From positions 602,645 through 666,644 of the forward strand of contig NZ_REFJ01000001.1 of NCBI RefSeq assembly GCF_003688415.1: DNA of 64,000 nucleotides. Direction: 5' to 3'. Of the stretch, positions 24,759 to 33,562 are shown piece by piece. The notes under the pieces were generated by a model. The model saw only the letters and a list, made by a program, of their open reading frames with translations, made no database searches and was not told the DNA's origin. This DNA is from Umboniibacter marinipuniceus (GTDB lineage: Bacteria; Pseudomonadota; Gammaproteobacteria; Pseudomonadales; DSM-25080). Position 1 is the stretch's first letter. Each line of letters begins with the position of its first letter. The translations under genes were made by a program, and so were the position numbers.

Positions 24759-27269
24759 ATGCCGGAGTTATTAAGGCTTAAAACAGACGAATTTTTATTC
24801 ACCGTCAAATCGAAGTCTATTGAAAATAAAAGCCAAACTTTCAATAGAACAATGCACACACGCCGTTCTGGAGGCTCTGAAGTATTTATTAGAGTTGAGC
24901 CTGCACTAAAACTAAGCGAAGCACCAAGAGGTTTTTGCGATGGGGCGTGTTCGCTTTTGCGCGCAGTGGAAGATCTAAATCATTGCGATCAAGTGAATAT
25001 AGATACTCCTATATTTTTTGAGAATACGCTTTATCAGATTGAGTGGATATTTCTGCAAGACGCTCAACGCGCGAGACTAAATCATCGCTCTAAGTCGGTT
25101 TGTGATTCATTTATCTTTACATCTAGTGAAGACGGATTAAGTGCGCGTTTAACCGGTACCATCAATACTGGCAACGATGTGGGGTGGTTAAGTTTACCAG
25201 TTACTTTTGAGTTGAATGGAGAAACGCAAACCCAACACATAGCGTTTGAAGTACTACCAACCAAAATGGCAATGCACCAAGACTTGCCTGCTATGTACGA
25301 AACCATCGACAGAGTTTACCCACTTTGGCGCTTTAGTTTAGTAGAGAAAACACAGCAAGACGCTGCGGCTAGCCAACAACGCGGGAATTTTCCACTCATG
25401 TGGTTGGCGAATTTTGCCTCATTAAGGGAGCGCTTTGAGCAAGGTTTAAAGGTGATTTGTGCCGCGCCTCATAGTCGCTTACAACCCACGGTGGCCCAGA
25501 TAAAGGCCGCCAAGTTAAAAGGTCGTTTGTCACATAAATTAGCCGAGCGAGTGAAGCAAGACTTTGCGAACGGCCAGTACGATAAGCGCTACTCGATCGA
25601 GAAAAAGCAGCTGAGTGTCGACACCCCAGAAAACCGTTTTATCAAAATGGCGGTGAGTAAAAGCAAACGGCAATTAGCAGCGTTCGAGCAAAAGCTTAGG
25701 GAAACTAATGAATCGCCAGAGCGGCAACGGTTGTCGGATTCATTTCTGAGCGAACTTCATAGTTGGCAGCAACCGCTGCAAAAAGTGTTGGGCCAAAGTT
25801 TTCTAAAAGAGGTTGGTGCGTACTCTGGGTTAAGCAGCGAGTCGTTAGTTCTGCAGCAAAAAACAGGTTACAGCGCGGCCTATCGTGTTTGGCAAGAGCT
25901 GAAATTTTATTTAGATGTGCTTGGTAATCAATCGAGTATTTCGATTAAATCGGTGGCTGAGATTTACGAAGTGTGGTGCTTTTTGTGTTTGAAACAGATT
26001 TTAGAGCACGACCTTGGCTTTGAGATGGTGGAAAACAACGCGACGAAGCTTGCTCAGAATGATTTTTTTGAGTACCAGCTAAAGGATGGTTTTGCCGGCG
26101 CTTTTAGTTTTAAACGAAGTGATGGCGTCACTGCTAGGTTGGCGCACGAGCCTAAATTTACCAAAAAAGGTAAAACCATTCGTTCCTACTTAGTTAACCA
26201 AGAGCCGGATATCGTTTTGGAAGTCACTTTGCCAAAAGACGCGAGCTCAGCTGTAGGTTCATCGGAACAAAGGCAGTTTGTTTGGCTGTTTGATGCCAAG
26301 TACCGTATTAAAACCGATAGAAGTCGCTTTGATGATAGTGATGAAGATATTGAAGGTACCGATTACGTCCCAGATGATGCCATTAACCAAATGCACCGTT
26401 ATCGTGATGCGCTGATACGTTTATCAGAGCCACGCGTGCCGCATTCTGCTTCAGGTTCCATTGTAGGACAACCTAGTAAGAAAAGCCGTCCTGTTTTTGG
26501 AGCGTTCGCTTTATACCCCGGATTTTTTGATCAATCCATAACACCTAATCCTTACGCAACCGCAATAGAAGAAGTGGGTATTGGCGCATTTGCATTACTA
26601 CCGAGCCAGGATGAGAGCGGGTATTCTGGCCACCAGTGGTTGTTAGAGTTCTTGCAAGCTCAGATTGGAAGAGCTCCGAGTACGGCGATAGGGCGAGGCA
26701 ATAAGATAAATTATCCGTTGGCCAGTCTGGCTGAAAAACTCTATGTACAAGAGGCTGCACGCATACCGTATTACGGCATGCGACAAGTACTTTATCCTGA
26801 TCTAACTATGTCAGCGTCTTTGAGTGGACAACGTGGCCGAGATAAAGGCTATTTTGAAAAATTTGAGCAAGGCACAGCAGAGTGGTATCACCTTCCGAAA
26901 AGCACATTTCTTAACAAGTTCAAGCAGCACATCGCAGAGGAGATTAGGTATTTAGCGTTGGCAACGACTTCAGAGATGCAAAGCTCAACCAAGAAAATTG
27001 ACAAACTTTGGCCGGTGAAACGAGCGTCGCTCGTACCTCGTTATACCATTACCGAGGATCAAGCAGGTAAACAGTCAGACTCAGCTGATTTGTACTATTT
27101 ATTCGAACTAGGCAAGCCGCTCTTGCTACAGACACCGGTAACCAATGTTCCACATCGGCCAATGAAAAATTCAATGAAACTTACAACGTTATCGCGCCTT
27201 GAGGGCGCAACTCAGTTTGCCGAGGTTGAAAAAGTATACGAGGAGGCATTGTCGGTCCCTATTCGATAA
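24759..27269 (+). CDS. McrC-like DUF2357-family nuclease subunit
   Basis: An 836-residue protein with a strong GGGGAGG ribosome site. The N-terminal half fits the DUF2357-type region of McrC-like proteins. In the middle, VAEIYEVWCFLCLKQILE is the conserved YExWC-like helix before the nuclease. The PD-(D/E)XK core is visible as NQEPDIVLEV (D484), then FVWLFDAKYRIK (D512, K514), followed by AINQMHRYRDAL. The extra 300 C-terminal residues after the nuclease core include two short stretches with aromatic clusters. It should cut DNA that the McrB-like motor engages. This is larger than Escherichia coli McrC (about 350 residues). Confidence 0.87.
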   Translation: MPELLRLKTDEFLFTVKSKSIENKSQTFNRTMHTRRSGGSEVFIRVEPALKLSEAPRGFCDGACSLLRAVEDLNHCDQVNIDTPIFFENTLYQIEWIFLQDAQRARLNHRSKSVCDSFIFTSSEDGLSARLTGTINTGNDVGWLSLPVTFELNGETQTQHIAFEVLPTKMAMHQDLPAMYETIDRVYPLWRFSLVEKTQQDAAASQQRGNFPLMWLANFASLRERFEQGLKVICAAPHSRLQPTVAQIKAAKLKGRLSHKLAERVKQDFANGQYDKRYSIEKKQLSVDTPENRFIKMAVSKSKRQLAAFEQKLRETNESPERQRLSDSFLSELHSWQQPLQKVLGQSFLKEVGAYSGLSSESLVLQQKTGYSAAYRVWQELKFYLDVLGNQSSISIKSVAEIYEVWCFLCLKQILEHDLGFEMVENNATKLAQNDFFEYQLKDGFAGAFSFKRSDGVTARLAHEPKFTKKGKTIRSYLVNQEPDIVLEVTLPKDASSAVGSSEQRQFVWLFDAKYRIKTDRSRFDDSDEDIEGTDYVPDDAINQMHRYRDALIRLSEPRVPHSASGSIVGQPSKKSRPVFGAFALYPGFFDQSITPNPYATAIEEVGIGAFALLPSQDESGYSGHQWLLEFLQAQIGRAPSTAIGRGNKINYPLASLAEKLYVQEAARIPYYGMRQVLYPDLTMSASLSGQRGRDKGYFEKFEQGTAEWYHLPKSTFLNKFKQHIAEEIRYLALATTSEMQSSTKKIDKLWPVKRASLVPRYTITEDQAGKQSDSADLYYLFELGKPLLLQTPVTNVPHRPMKNSMKLTTLSRLEGATQFAEVEKVYEEALSVPIR

Positions 27270-27359
27270 TTAATTTCTTATTAAGTCTGTCTTATTTTAG
27301 GGAAGGGACCAAATAACCCCGGTGCCTTAAGGACGTGGTTGATTAACTCGTTACCTGCA

Positions 27360-27934
27360 TCACCGCATAAGTATCTTAGCAGTGATGATTGAAGGCTCAT
27401 TTTCATAGCCCTTTGAGGCCAAGTCAGTTACTTTCTCGCGGATATCCTCTGGCGACAAGAAATGCCACCCTTTTGAATTTAAGAATTCACGTATTTCTTT
27501 GGACTTAGATTGATATACATTGCCCGCGGCTAATCCTAGAGTAATTTCTGTTTCATTTGTACCCATTCCTAAGTCAATTAAGTCCTGCTTCATACGTGAA
27601 AAAACAATGTTTCGATAGTTATCGCAAGTGAATAGCTTATACCTACCTTCGGGAATTTCGTGTTTCTGCTGAAGCTCTATAGCTCGCTCAATTTGACGCC
27701 TGGAGAGTCGAGGTGTGACTTGGCCTCGAAGGCAATGATCTCATTTTTTTCTTGTTTAAAGGCAAGAATGTCAACTTCTGGTCGTGGAATTGAGTGCTTA
27801 CCAATATCACGCTTTTCTTGCTTAGTAAGGTTTACTTTAAAAGACTGTTTAACCCAGTACCCGTCGTGCTCCAGCAATGTTTTTATTAATCCTTCAAAGT
27901 AATCCATGAACTCTCCTGTGCACGTAACGCCCAA
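27360..27934 (-). pseudogene. Frameshifted PD-(D/E)XK nuclease-like gene
   Basis: Two adjoining frames together make one plausible protein of about 190 residues. The first, starting near 27907 (MDYFEGLIKTLLEHDGYWV), contains RPEVDILAFKQEKNEIIAFE followed by AKSHLDSPGV, a PD-(D/E)XK signature (D...ExK). It stops at 27677. The other frame is open across this point and reads ELQQKHEIPEGRYKLFTCD, then NYRNIVFSRMKQDLIDLG and ends near 27360 with ENEPSIITAKILMR. The break lies between about 27680 and 27710. It may be a true mutation, a sequencing error or programmed frameshift. It is the last gene of a minus-strand cluster with a small protein and a membrane sensor-like protein. Confidence 0.7.
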
Positions 27935-27935
27935 A

Positions 27936-28145
27936 TCAGCGGCTAGCTTTAGCTAGTCCGCTGGATTTGCTTGTTAGCTGCTCTTCTCGACTAACTGAGT
28001 AATCTCGTACCTGTATGTCTTTGCGAGCTTTCTTGATAGAAGTTGCAAATTGAATTACATATTCTCGGTCATTCTTTAACTGCAACTCTCTATCACTTAT
28101 ATCGTTATTAAATATTTTTACAATAAAGTTTATGACTTGATTCAT
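27936..28145 (-). CDS. Small hypothetical protein in the membrane sensor cluster
   Basis: A 69-residue protein with no family I recognise. The N-terminus is hydrophobic-helical (MNQVINFIVKIFNNDISDRE) and the rest charged. Its ATG overlaps the stop of the preceding membrane protein gene by four bases, which supports it as a real, co-translated gene. It ends just before the frameshifted nuclease-like gene. Confidence 0.55.
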   Translation of the reverse strand: MNQVINFIVKIFNNDISDRELQLKNDREYVIQFATSIKKARKDIQVRDYSVSREEQLTSKSSGLAKASR

Positions 28146-29158
28146 GCCACACTCCTAGATTTGTTTGTGTGAAACTCATACTGCCACTTCTTAATTGAGT
28201 TTAGTGTAAGTTCTAAATCTATTCTTCGGCAAATATCCGAAAAAATTTCTGATATTGCTTCTGATTGCTGTTCATCCAAAGGGTCACATAGCCTACGACC
28301 GTAAGTTACAATTGAAATAATGTAGTTATCTCTATAATCACTGTTAACAGTGAAAGCTGGATAGCAAAAAACACTACCATCTCCGGTACGACCATCCCTT
28401 TCGGACAAGTAGTATTTTCCCTTTTTGTGGGCTTGTCTTTTACATGCGTGGAAAACAGGCTCTCCAATCGAAAGACACTCAGCGGCAGCAGACTTCCCTT
28501 CGATCAGCTTGATCGCTTTTGTGTGCTTCCAACTTCGATTAGTCTCGTATTCGTAATACCAAGTGTCACTTTGGGGATCATTGTGCATTATTGTTATGCA
28601 GATTTGATTACGTTTAAGGGAAAAGTTATTTAGTAATAGCGATTCAATTTCACCTAAAATTAAGTTTATCTGCTCTTTAGGTTGAGTGATCTGTTTGAAA
28701 GTATTTCCGTTTGGCTTTAACTTCCCAGATTCGTCTTTAAATCTATCTAACTTTTTTTGTACCACCCTTGTGGTAAGCAATGTAAAGCCTTCAAGAAACT
28801 TTTTGTAAGCATCCCCAGATTGCTCTTCATACCAATCCGCAATGCCTCGGATTAGTAAAGCTAGCAATGAAACAACAATTAAGATTGAAAATGCGACTTC
28901 ATGCTTATCTGTGTGGTTTTTTATTATATCCCATTGCTCTCCCCATACATCTAATGTAATGAAATATGCACCTGTAAAACCTGGCAAGAATACTTGTAAA
29001 AACCTGTTTCTTATAGTCCTGACTACTGTATTTTCATAAAGAACTTTTCTGAAAAGCTTTCTATGAAAATACCTAGACTGTTCAAAGAATAAACTAAGCA
29101 ACCAAATGGCAACCACCCCAACTACGATAATCATCTGGTTGTTTGACACATTTTCCAA
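28142..29158 (-). CDS. Membrane protein with cytoplasmic GAF-like sensor domain
   Basis: A 338-residue protein. Hydrophobic segments lie at about 9-25 (IIVVGVVAIWLLSLFF), 52-70 and 88-104 (FSILIVVSLLALLIRG). The C-terminal 200 residues are soluble; SLLLNNFSLKRNQICITIMH, then AAAECLSIGEPVFHACKR and GDGSVFCYPAFTV followed by YIISIVTYGRR suggest a GAF-like fold (inference from pattern only). No kinase, cyclase or nuclease output is seen. AT-rich coding, between two defence loci, with a coupled small gene and a broken nuclease-like gene downstream. It could be the sensor or effector of an uncharacterised system. Confidence 0.6.
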   Translation of the reverse strand: MENVSNNQMIIVVGVVAIWLLSLFFEQSRYFHRKLFRKVLYENTVVRTIRNRFLQVFLPGFTGAYFITLDVWGEQWDIIKNHTDKHEVAFSILIVVSLLALLIRGIADWYEEQSGDAYKKFLEGFTLLTTRVVQKKLDRFKDESGKLKPNGNTFKQITQPKEQINLILGEIESLLLNNFSLKRNQICITIMHNDPQSDTWYYEYETNRSWKHTKAIKLIEGKSAAAECLSIGEPVFHACKRQAHKKGKYYLSERDGRTGDGSVFCYPAFTVNSDYRDNYIISIVTYGRRLCDPLDEQQSEAISEIFSDICRRIDLELTLNSIKKWQYEFHTNKSRSVA

Positions 29159-29323
29159 TCTTATATTTCCTTTTGTATATTCAATTTAAGCACAATGCTA
29201 CGATGGAGCAGCTAACTAATTAATTATACGGAAGCGTTTCTAGCTAATCCGTAAAACAGACTTTGCAAGAGTCTTCCTTTTAACAACATACTCCACGACT
29301 AACGCTGCATGGTCATTTTAAAA

Positions 29324-31354
29324 TCACTCCAAACTCGCCAACATCGCCGCCTCAGCCTTCGCGACCCAACCCCTTATCTCGTCCACTTCAACGCCATACT
29401 TCGCAGCACACTCCGCCACCTTACTTGCGTCACCACGCACGGTATCCACGATCTCTTTTTTAATCACGGGCGGCAGCTCACTGCGCTTAAACTTCTGCGC
29501 TAATGCCGTTTTAAAGTACGCGCGTGTTTCGGCATCTTCGCTGTATACATACGCGCCTTTTTGACCTCGCGTGAGTAGAGTGCGGTAGGTGTTCTTAATG
29601 ATTTCGTCGGCGCGTTGGTGTGCCAGTGTCGGGTTTTCTTTGAGCAGCTTTTTAAAGCCCTTTAGGGTTTGGTCTTGGCTCGATCGTGCTAGGCCATTGG
29701 TGATTACTTCGCCATCGCGAATGATTAAATCGGGGCCGATAATCACGCCCACGTAATCGAGCTCTAAGCCCTGACATGTATGAATACAGCCCACTTCGCT
29801 AACCGATTCTTCGTGAATGATCCAATGCATGCCATAGTCGGCTAGGTTCCAGCGTGCTTTAAACTCAAAACCCTCGAATGCAATGTCGTAGGCTTTTGGG
29901 TCTTTCTTGCTGGTCCAATTCCAGCAGTAGCCCGCCACTATGCGGGCTTTGTTGTTGATGAGGTTCTTGGCTTTAATGATGTGCTCTAGTTCATCGGGTG
30001 AGTCGAGCACCTGTAGGTCGAACTCTTCTGTATCAAGCTTAATATTGGCGGTTTCTCGAATATTCAGTGTGTTGTCGAGCCACGCTAAGTAGGCGTCGGA
30101 ACCGTTACAGCGGAACTGCGACTTAAGATCGAGCTCAATCACTTCTGCGTTAAGAAGGCTAGCCCATTGTTTGATGGCATCTACCGAGCCGATGTCTTTT
30201 ATGTGAATGCGCTGCGCTTCATCAATGAAAAACACCGAGCACTTGGCGGCGCTGATGATTTCTTTAATTTGGTTTTCGCCCAGGTTTTGGAACATGCCCG
30301 ACTTTTCGTTTAAGCGGTGGGCTTCGTCTACCAGCAGTAGGTCGAAGAAGTTTTCGTCTGAATTAACGTAGCTGCCCGAACCTTTGAACAAATTGTCGAT
30401 GTTGGTTTTCTTCAAAGTACCCGTGAGTTTGGATTTGAACACTTCCCGTGGGGCAGAGTTACGAGAAATGTATTGCGCCACGGCTTGTCGCTTCGTGGCC
30501 TCAACGAGTAAATTGATAGCGAGTACTGACTTTCCGGTGCCGGGGCCGCCTTTAATTACCACTACCTGTTTGTGTGGTTTTTGGGTGGCGGTAGTTAGGG
30601 CTTGCAGTACCTCTTCGTAACAGACCTTCTGGTCGTCGAGTAAGATGAACTCTTGATTGCCGCTGATCATCGATGCCAATGAATCGGCTAGATTCTTCGA
30701 CGGCTTAATCTTGCCGTGTTCAATGCGATACATCAGATCGGTTTTGTCACCGTAGCGGATATGCTCGGCGAGGAATTTTTGTAGCTTCGCGAAATCACTT
30801 TTAATGAACACGGGGGCTTTCAGCACATGATCGCTGTAGCACGGGTCGTTGATGGCATCGCGGTTGGTTAAGTTGTGTAGGTGCGCACAGGGCACGAGTT
30901 TGGCGTTCATTTGGCGCACGGTGGCGTTGTAGTCTTCGATATGCGCGGCGTAACTCCATGCCTGATACGACGGGTGGTTGGTTGTTCGTAAACCGCCACC
31001 TAAGTAGGTTTTTACAATGCCGTCGAGCGGGGTGCTTTCTACCTCGCTCCATTGTTTTAGTTCGATAATAACGGCGGTGCTTTGTTGGTTTTGGTTTTCA
31101 CCGGTCAGCACCAAATCAATCCGCTTCGAGGTAAGCGGAATGTTGTACTCAATGGCCACGCCGGCATCATCAGGAATGCTGGCATGGTTTAACACATTGC
31201 CCATATGGGTGAGTGAATTCTTCCACGAAAGTAGCTCATTTTTGGCAACTTTCGTGCCTAATCGCTGCAGAACCTTCTCTTCAACGATATTGGCAATGGC
31301 ATCACTGGATGCGTCGGTTACAAACTGAGCTTTGCTTTGGCTGTAAACGATCAT
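29324..31354 (-). CDS. DUF2075-family superfamily I helicase with N-terminal PD-(D/E)XK nuclease domain
   Basis: A 676-residue protein. Residues about 60-102 carry KRIDLVLTGENQ (D80) and AVIIELKQW (E98, K100), a nuclease-like PD-(D/E)XK core. The NTPase starts near 262: Walker A VIKGGPGTGKSVLA (267-280), Walker B FDLLLVDEAHR, motif III-like VFFIDEAQRIH, then GCIHTCQGLELDYVGVIIGP and YRTLLTRGQKGAYVY, characteristic of DUF2075 (Schlafen group 3-like) helicases. It starts three bases after the stop of the MazG-like gene, so the two form an operon. The same pairing recurs in bacterial accessory regions, consistent with a defence or stress role (inference). Confidence 0.85.
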   Translation of the reverse strand: MIVYSQSKAQFVTDASSDAIANIVEEKVLQRLGTKVAKNELLSWKNSLTHMGNVLNHASIPDDAGVAIEYNIPLTSKRIDLVLTGENQNQQSTAVIIELKQWSEVESTPLDGIVKTYLGGGLRTTNHPSYQAWSYAAHIEDYNATVRQMNAKLVPCAHLHNLTNRDAINDPCYSDHVLKAPVFIKSDFAKLQKFLAEHIRYGDKTDLMYRIEHGKIKPSKNLADSLASMISGNQEFILLDDQKVCYEEVLQALTTATQKPHKQVVVIKGGPGTGKSVLAINLLVEATKRQAVAQYISRNSAPREVFKSKLTGTLKKTNIDNLFKGSGSYVNSDENFFDLLLVDEAHRLNEKSGMFQNLGENQIKEIISAAKCSVFFIDEAQRIHIKDIGSVDAIKQWASLLNAEVIELDLKSQFRCNGSDAYLAWLDNTLNIRETANIKLDTEEFDLQVLDSPDELEHIIKAKNLINNKARIVAGYCWNWTSKKDPKAYDIAFEGFEFKARWNLADYGMHWIIHEESVSEVGCIHTCQGLELDYVGVIIGPDLIIRDGEVITNGLARSSQDQTLKGFKKLLKENPTLAHQRADEIIKNTYRTLLTRGQKGAYVYSEDAETRAYFKTALAQKFKRSELPPVIKKEIVDTVRGDASKVAECAAKYGVEVDEIRGWVAKAEAAMLASLE

Positions 31355-31357
31355 CGA

Positions 31358-31708
31358 CTAGTACTCGTTGTACTTCTTAGCCGAACCCTTCACCAGCTCG
31401 GCGGGGTACTTGGCTTCGTTCTTAAGGATTTTGTTTTCGATGATGGTTTTAGGGTCTAGCTTGAGTTTATCGGCCAGCAGTAGGGCGAAGGTCAATACGT
31501 CGGCGAGTTCGTCGCTGAGCTTTTCGCGATCAATGCTGGCGATGTCGTCGTCGGAGTTCTTCCACAAGAACAGTTCATTCAGCTCGGCGGCTTCAATGGA
31601 GAGCGCAAGGGCGAGGTTTTTCGCATCGTGGAACTGAGCCCAATCGCGCTCGTCGCGGAAAGCTCTTAGCTTTTCGGTAAGTAGACTGATGTCTGATGGA
31701 GTACTCAC
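31358..31708 (-). CDS. MazG-like nucleotide pyrophosphohydrolase
   Basis: A 116-residue all-helical protein starting at GTG (MSTPSDISLL), preceded by AAGGA seven bases away. The MazG signature EAAELNELFLWKN (ExxE) and KLSDELADVLTFALLLADKL (ExxD) supply the magnesium-binding residues. Single-domain MazG proteins hydrolyse non-canonical or excess (d)NTPs. It is co-transcribed with the DUF2075 helicase-nuclease. A copy of the TACMCAAAWRGGTA motif lies 46 bases upstream of the start, close enough to overlap the promoter. Confidence 0.88.
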   Translation of the reverse strand: MSTPSDISLLTEKLRAFRDERDWAQFHDAKNLALALSIEAAELNELFLWKNSDDDIASIDREKLSDELADVLTFALLLADKLKLDPKTIIENKILKNEAKYPAELVKGSAKKYNEY

Positions 31709-31753
31709 GCGCTATCCTTGCTTGGTGATTAGGCAACTAATGTAGCGTAAAAC

Positions 31754-31767
31754 TACCTTTTTGGGTA
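31754..31767 (-). promoter_or_regulatory. TACMCAAAWRGGTA motif upstream of the MazG/DUF2075 operon
   Basis: The minus strand reads TACCCAAAAAGGTA, with extended ends ACTACC and GGTAGGT on the plus strand. It lies 46 bases upstream of the GTG start of the MazG-like gene. Confidence 0.5.
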
Positions 31768-31822
31768 GGTGCTAATTCACTCGCTGAAGCCGAAATCGCT
31801 CATCAATGTCAATCACGAGGAA

Positions 31823-32182
31823 TTAATCGCTCGGTAGTGAGCATCTGATTAGTATAAATTCTTCACCGGTTCGAGGATGAATGCTAACTAGCATGCCGTT
31901 TCGTATCTCCCATTGATGGCTACCAGTGTAGTGATTGCCATCGAAGGTAAACTCATAATCGATCTTGATGACATTTTCGGCTAGCCACTCTACTGCGGTA
32001 ACGTGCTTTCTTGCGCCGTAGCCGTGAATAACGTGTTTTTTAATACCTGCCAGAGCGTCGGTACTTCTTTCGCCTTCATTGCAGTGACGGTCCCAAGTGC
32101 CCCAAAGCGACTGTGGAATTGACGGCGGCTCTGCCTTCGCGGGCATGGCTAATAGCATCGCGCATAAGAAGATATGTTTCAT
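31823..32182 (-). CDS. Small secreted protein of unknown function
   Basis: A 119-residue protein with a signal peptide cleaved after PAKA (residue 17). The mature part begins EPPSIPQSLWGTWDRHCNEG and has two cysteines (DRHC and LIRCSLP) that could form a disulfide. The pattern of a Trp-rich start followed by beta strands (VIKIDYEFTFDGNHYTGSHQ) recalls small lipocalin-like or protease-inhibitor-like periplasmic proteins, but I cannot assign a family. Single gene. Confidence 0.65.
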   Translation of the reverse strand: MKHIFLCAMLLAMPAKAEPPSIPQSLWGTWDRHCNEGERSTDALAGIKKHVIHGYGARKHVTAVEWLAENVIKIDYEFTFDGNHYTGSHQWEIRNGMLVSIHPRTGEEFILIRCSLPSD

Positions 32183-32377
32183 TCATGGGCCTTGAATTAT
32201 CTGTTGGGTTTGATCGGTTTGTTGTTAAATAGGTTGCCAGATCAGCGAAGTTTCGACAACACCGAGGTTCGGTTGAATAGTTGGGCGGTTGTGGTGGCTC
32301 GCCTTGCCAGGTCGAGCCCCCAGACGACTCGTGCTATGCGCTCGCTGGGGGAGTTGTCGTGGCTAGCGCTAACTTAG

Positions 32378-33382
32378 TTACAACATCCCGTCTGAGAGCT
32401 CACTCAATAGGAAATCATGCGAATGAGTGCTCGACTTAGACCAAATACCTATGTCGTATCCGTGTACAAAAGTTACGTTGATAACGTCTTGGTTTACGGC
32501 GTTAGGGTAGGTTTGCATTACCAATTTAGCGATTTCTTTGGCACGTTCTCGGTCGTCAACCGAATCCTGGCCGATTTGAGCTGTGGCGCTAACGTAGTTG
32601 AGGTTATGGGAATCCCCGTCTCGCCAGATGGTGTTTGTGCCGATGGTGACTCCGACTTGGATGACGTCAGCTTCTTCAGAAAGGGCGAGCTGTGCCGCTA
32701 ATAACTCTTGAAAGGGCTGTTGTTCGAGCAGTTTCTCGCTTAACACCGGTGCTAATGCGGCAAGTACCACAAGTAGCCCCGTAACAACCCAGTGCCCATT
32801 CCATACTGCTCGAGGTGCTTCGTATTTTGCATCGGATTTTACCACGTAGGTGCCGGTAATAACGTCGTGTAACGACTGCCTAGTGCGGCGATTAAATATG
32901 ATCAGATAGGTGATAACGAAAATGCCGCCAAAAAGCAGGATTGAGAGTGGGTAGACCGCTACCGACATTAATAATTCCATTGAAATCGGGGCGCCATTAA
33001 GCAAAAAAGGTACCGCAAGAATGCTGTAGCGTGCCATCGAGCGGCCGAGCCCGATTAGCTGGTTGTTTCGATCAACAACAACGATACCGAGTAGACGTTT
33101 TCCTAAGGTTTTTCCACCGCCGATTCGACTGTTCAACACACCGAAGTAAGCAATGCCAACGCCAAAGCCGACCAGTCGTGCCCAACCTCCTAGCTCGATA
33201 AAAATGCTTTCGAACAACGAACCCAGTAAGAAGCCAACGAAAGCCAAAATCGACACATCAATAACGTACCCTAAAACTCGTCGCCAGAAGCCGGCAATCC
33301 ATTCTGGTGTTGGTTTAGGTGTGGTTGTTTCAGTCGTTGGTGCGGCGTTTGGAGTTAGATCGGAAGTAGTAGCTGTTGTCAT
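32378..33382 (-). CDS. RDD-family membrane protein
   Basis: A 334-residue protein. After a Thr/Pro-rich cytoplasmic N-terminus, the RDD domain starts with WRRVLGYVIDVSILAFVGFL (Arg...Asp) and includes GGKTLGKRLLGIVVVDRNNQ and RRTRQSLHDVITGTYVV, the standard signature. Three or four helices lie in it. A further helix at about 205-225 precedes a 110-residue soluble domain predicted outside. RDD proteins have been linked to Na+/H+ antiport or transport of unknown ligands. Monocistronic, oriented toward the small secreted protein gene. Confidence 0.82.
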   Translation of the reverse strand: MTTATTSDLTPNAAPTTETTTPKPTPEWIAGFWRRVLGYVIDVSILAFVGFLLGSLFESIFIELGGWARLVGFGVGIAYFGVLNSRIGGGKTLGKRLLGIVVVDRNNQLIGLGRSMARYSILAVPFLLNGAPISMELLMSVAVYPLSILLFGGIFVITYLIIFNRRTRQSLHDVITGTYVVKSDAKYEAPRAVWNGHWVVTGLLVVLAALAPVLSEKLLEQQPFQELLAAQLALSEEADVIQVGVTIGTNTIWRDGDSHNLNYVSATAQIGQDSVDDRERAKEIAKLVMQTYPNAVNQDVINVTFVHGYDIGIWSKSSTHSHDFLLSELSDGML

Positions 33383-33562
33383 GGGTTGAACGCCTTGCTG
33401 CTTAGTTGTTTTTGTTTGCTATTATATTTTTAATTTCTGCCGTTACATTATCGCAAAAACTAAAATTGAGGTAGGAGTTCGCGTCAATAAAACAGTTGAC
33501 CACTCACCCATAACTCGTAAAGCTAAGAGCTTATGGAGCCACTAGTAATAAGGATGTAGGAA

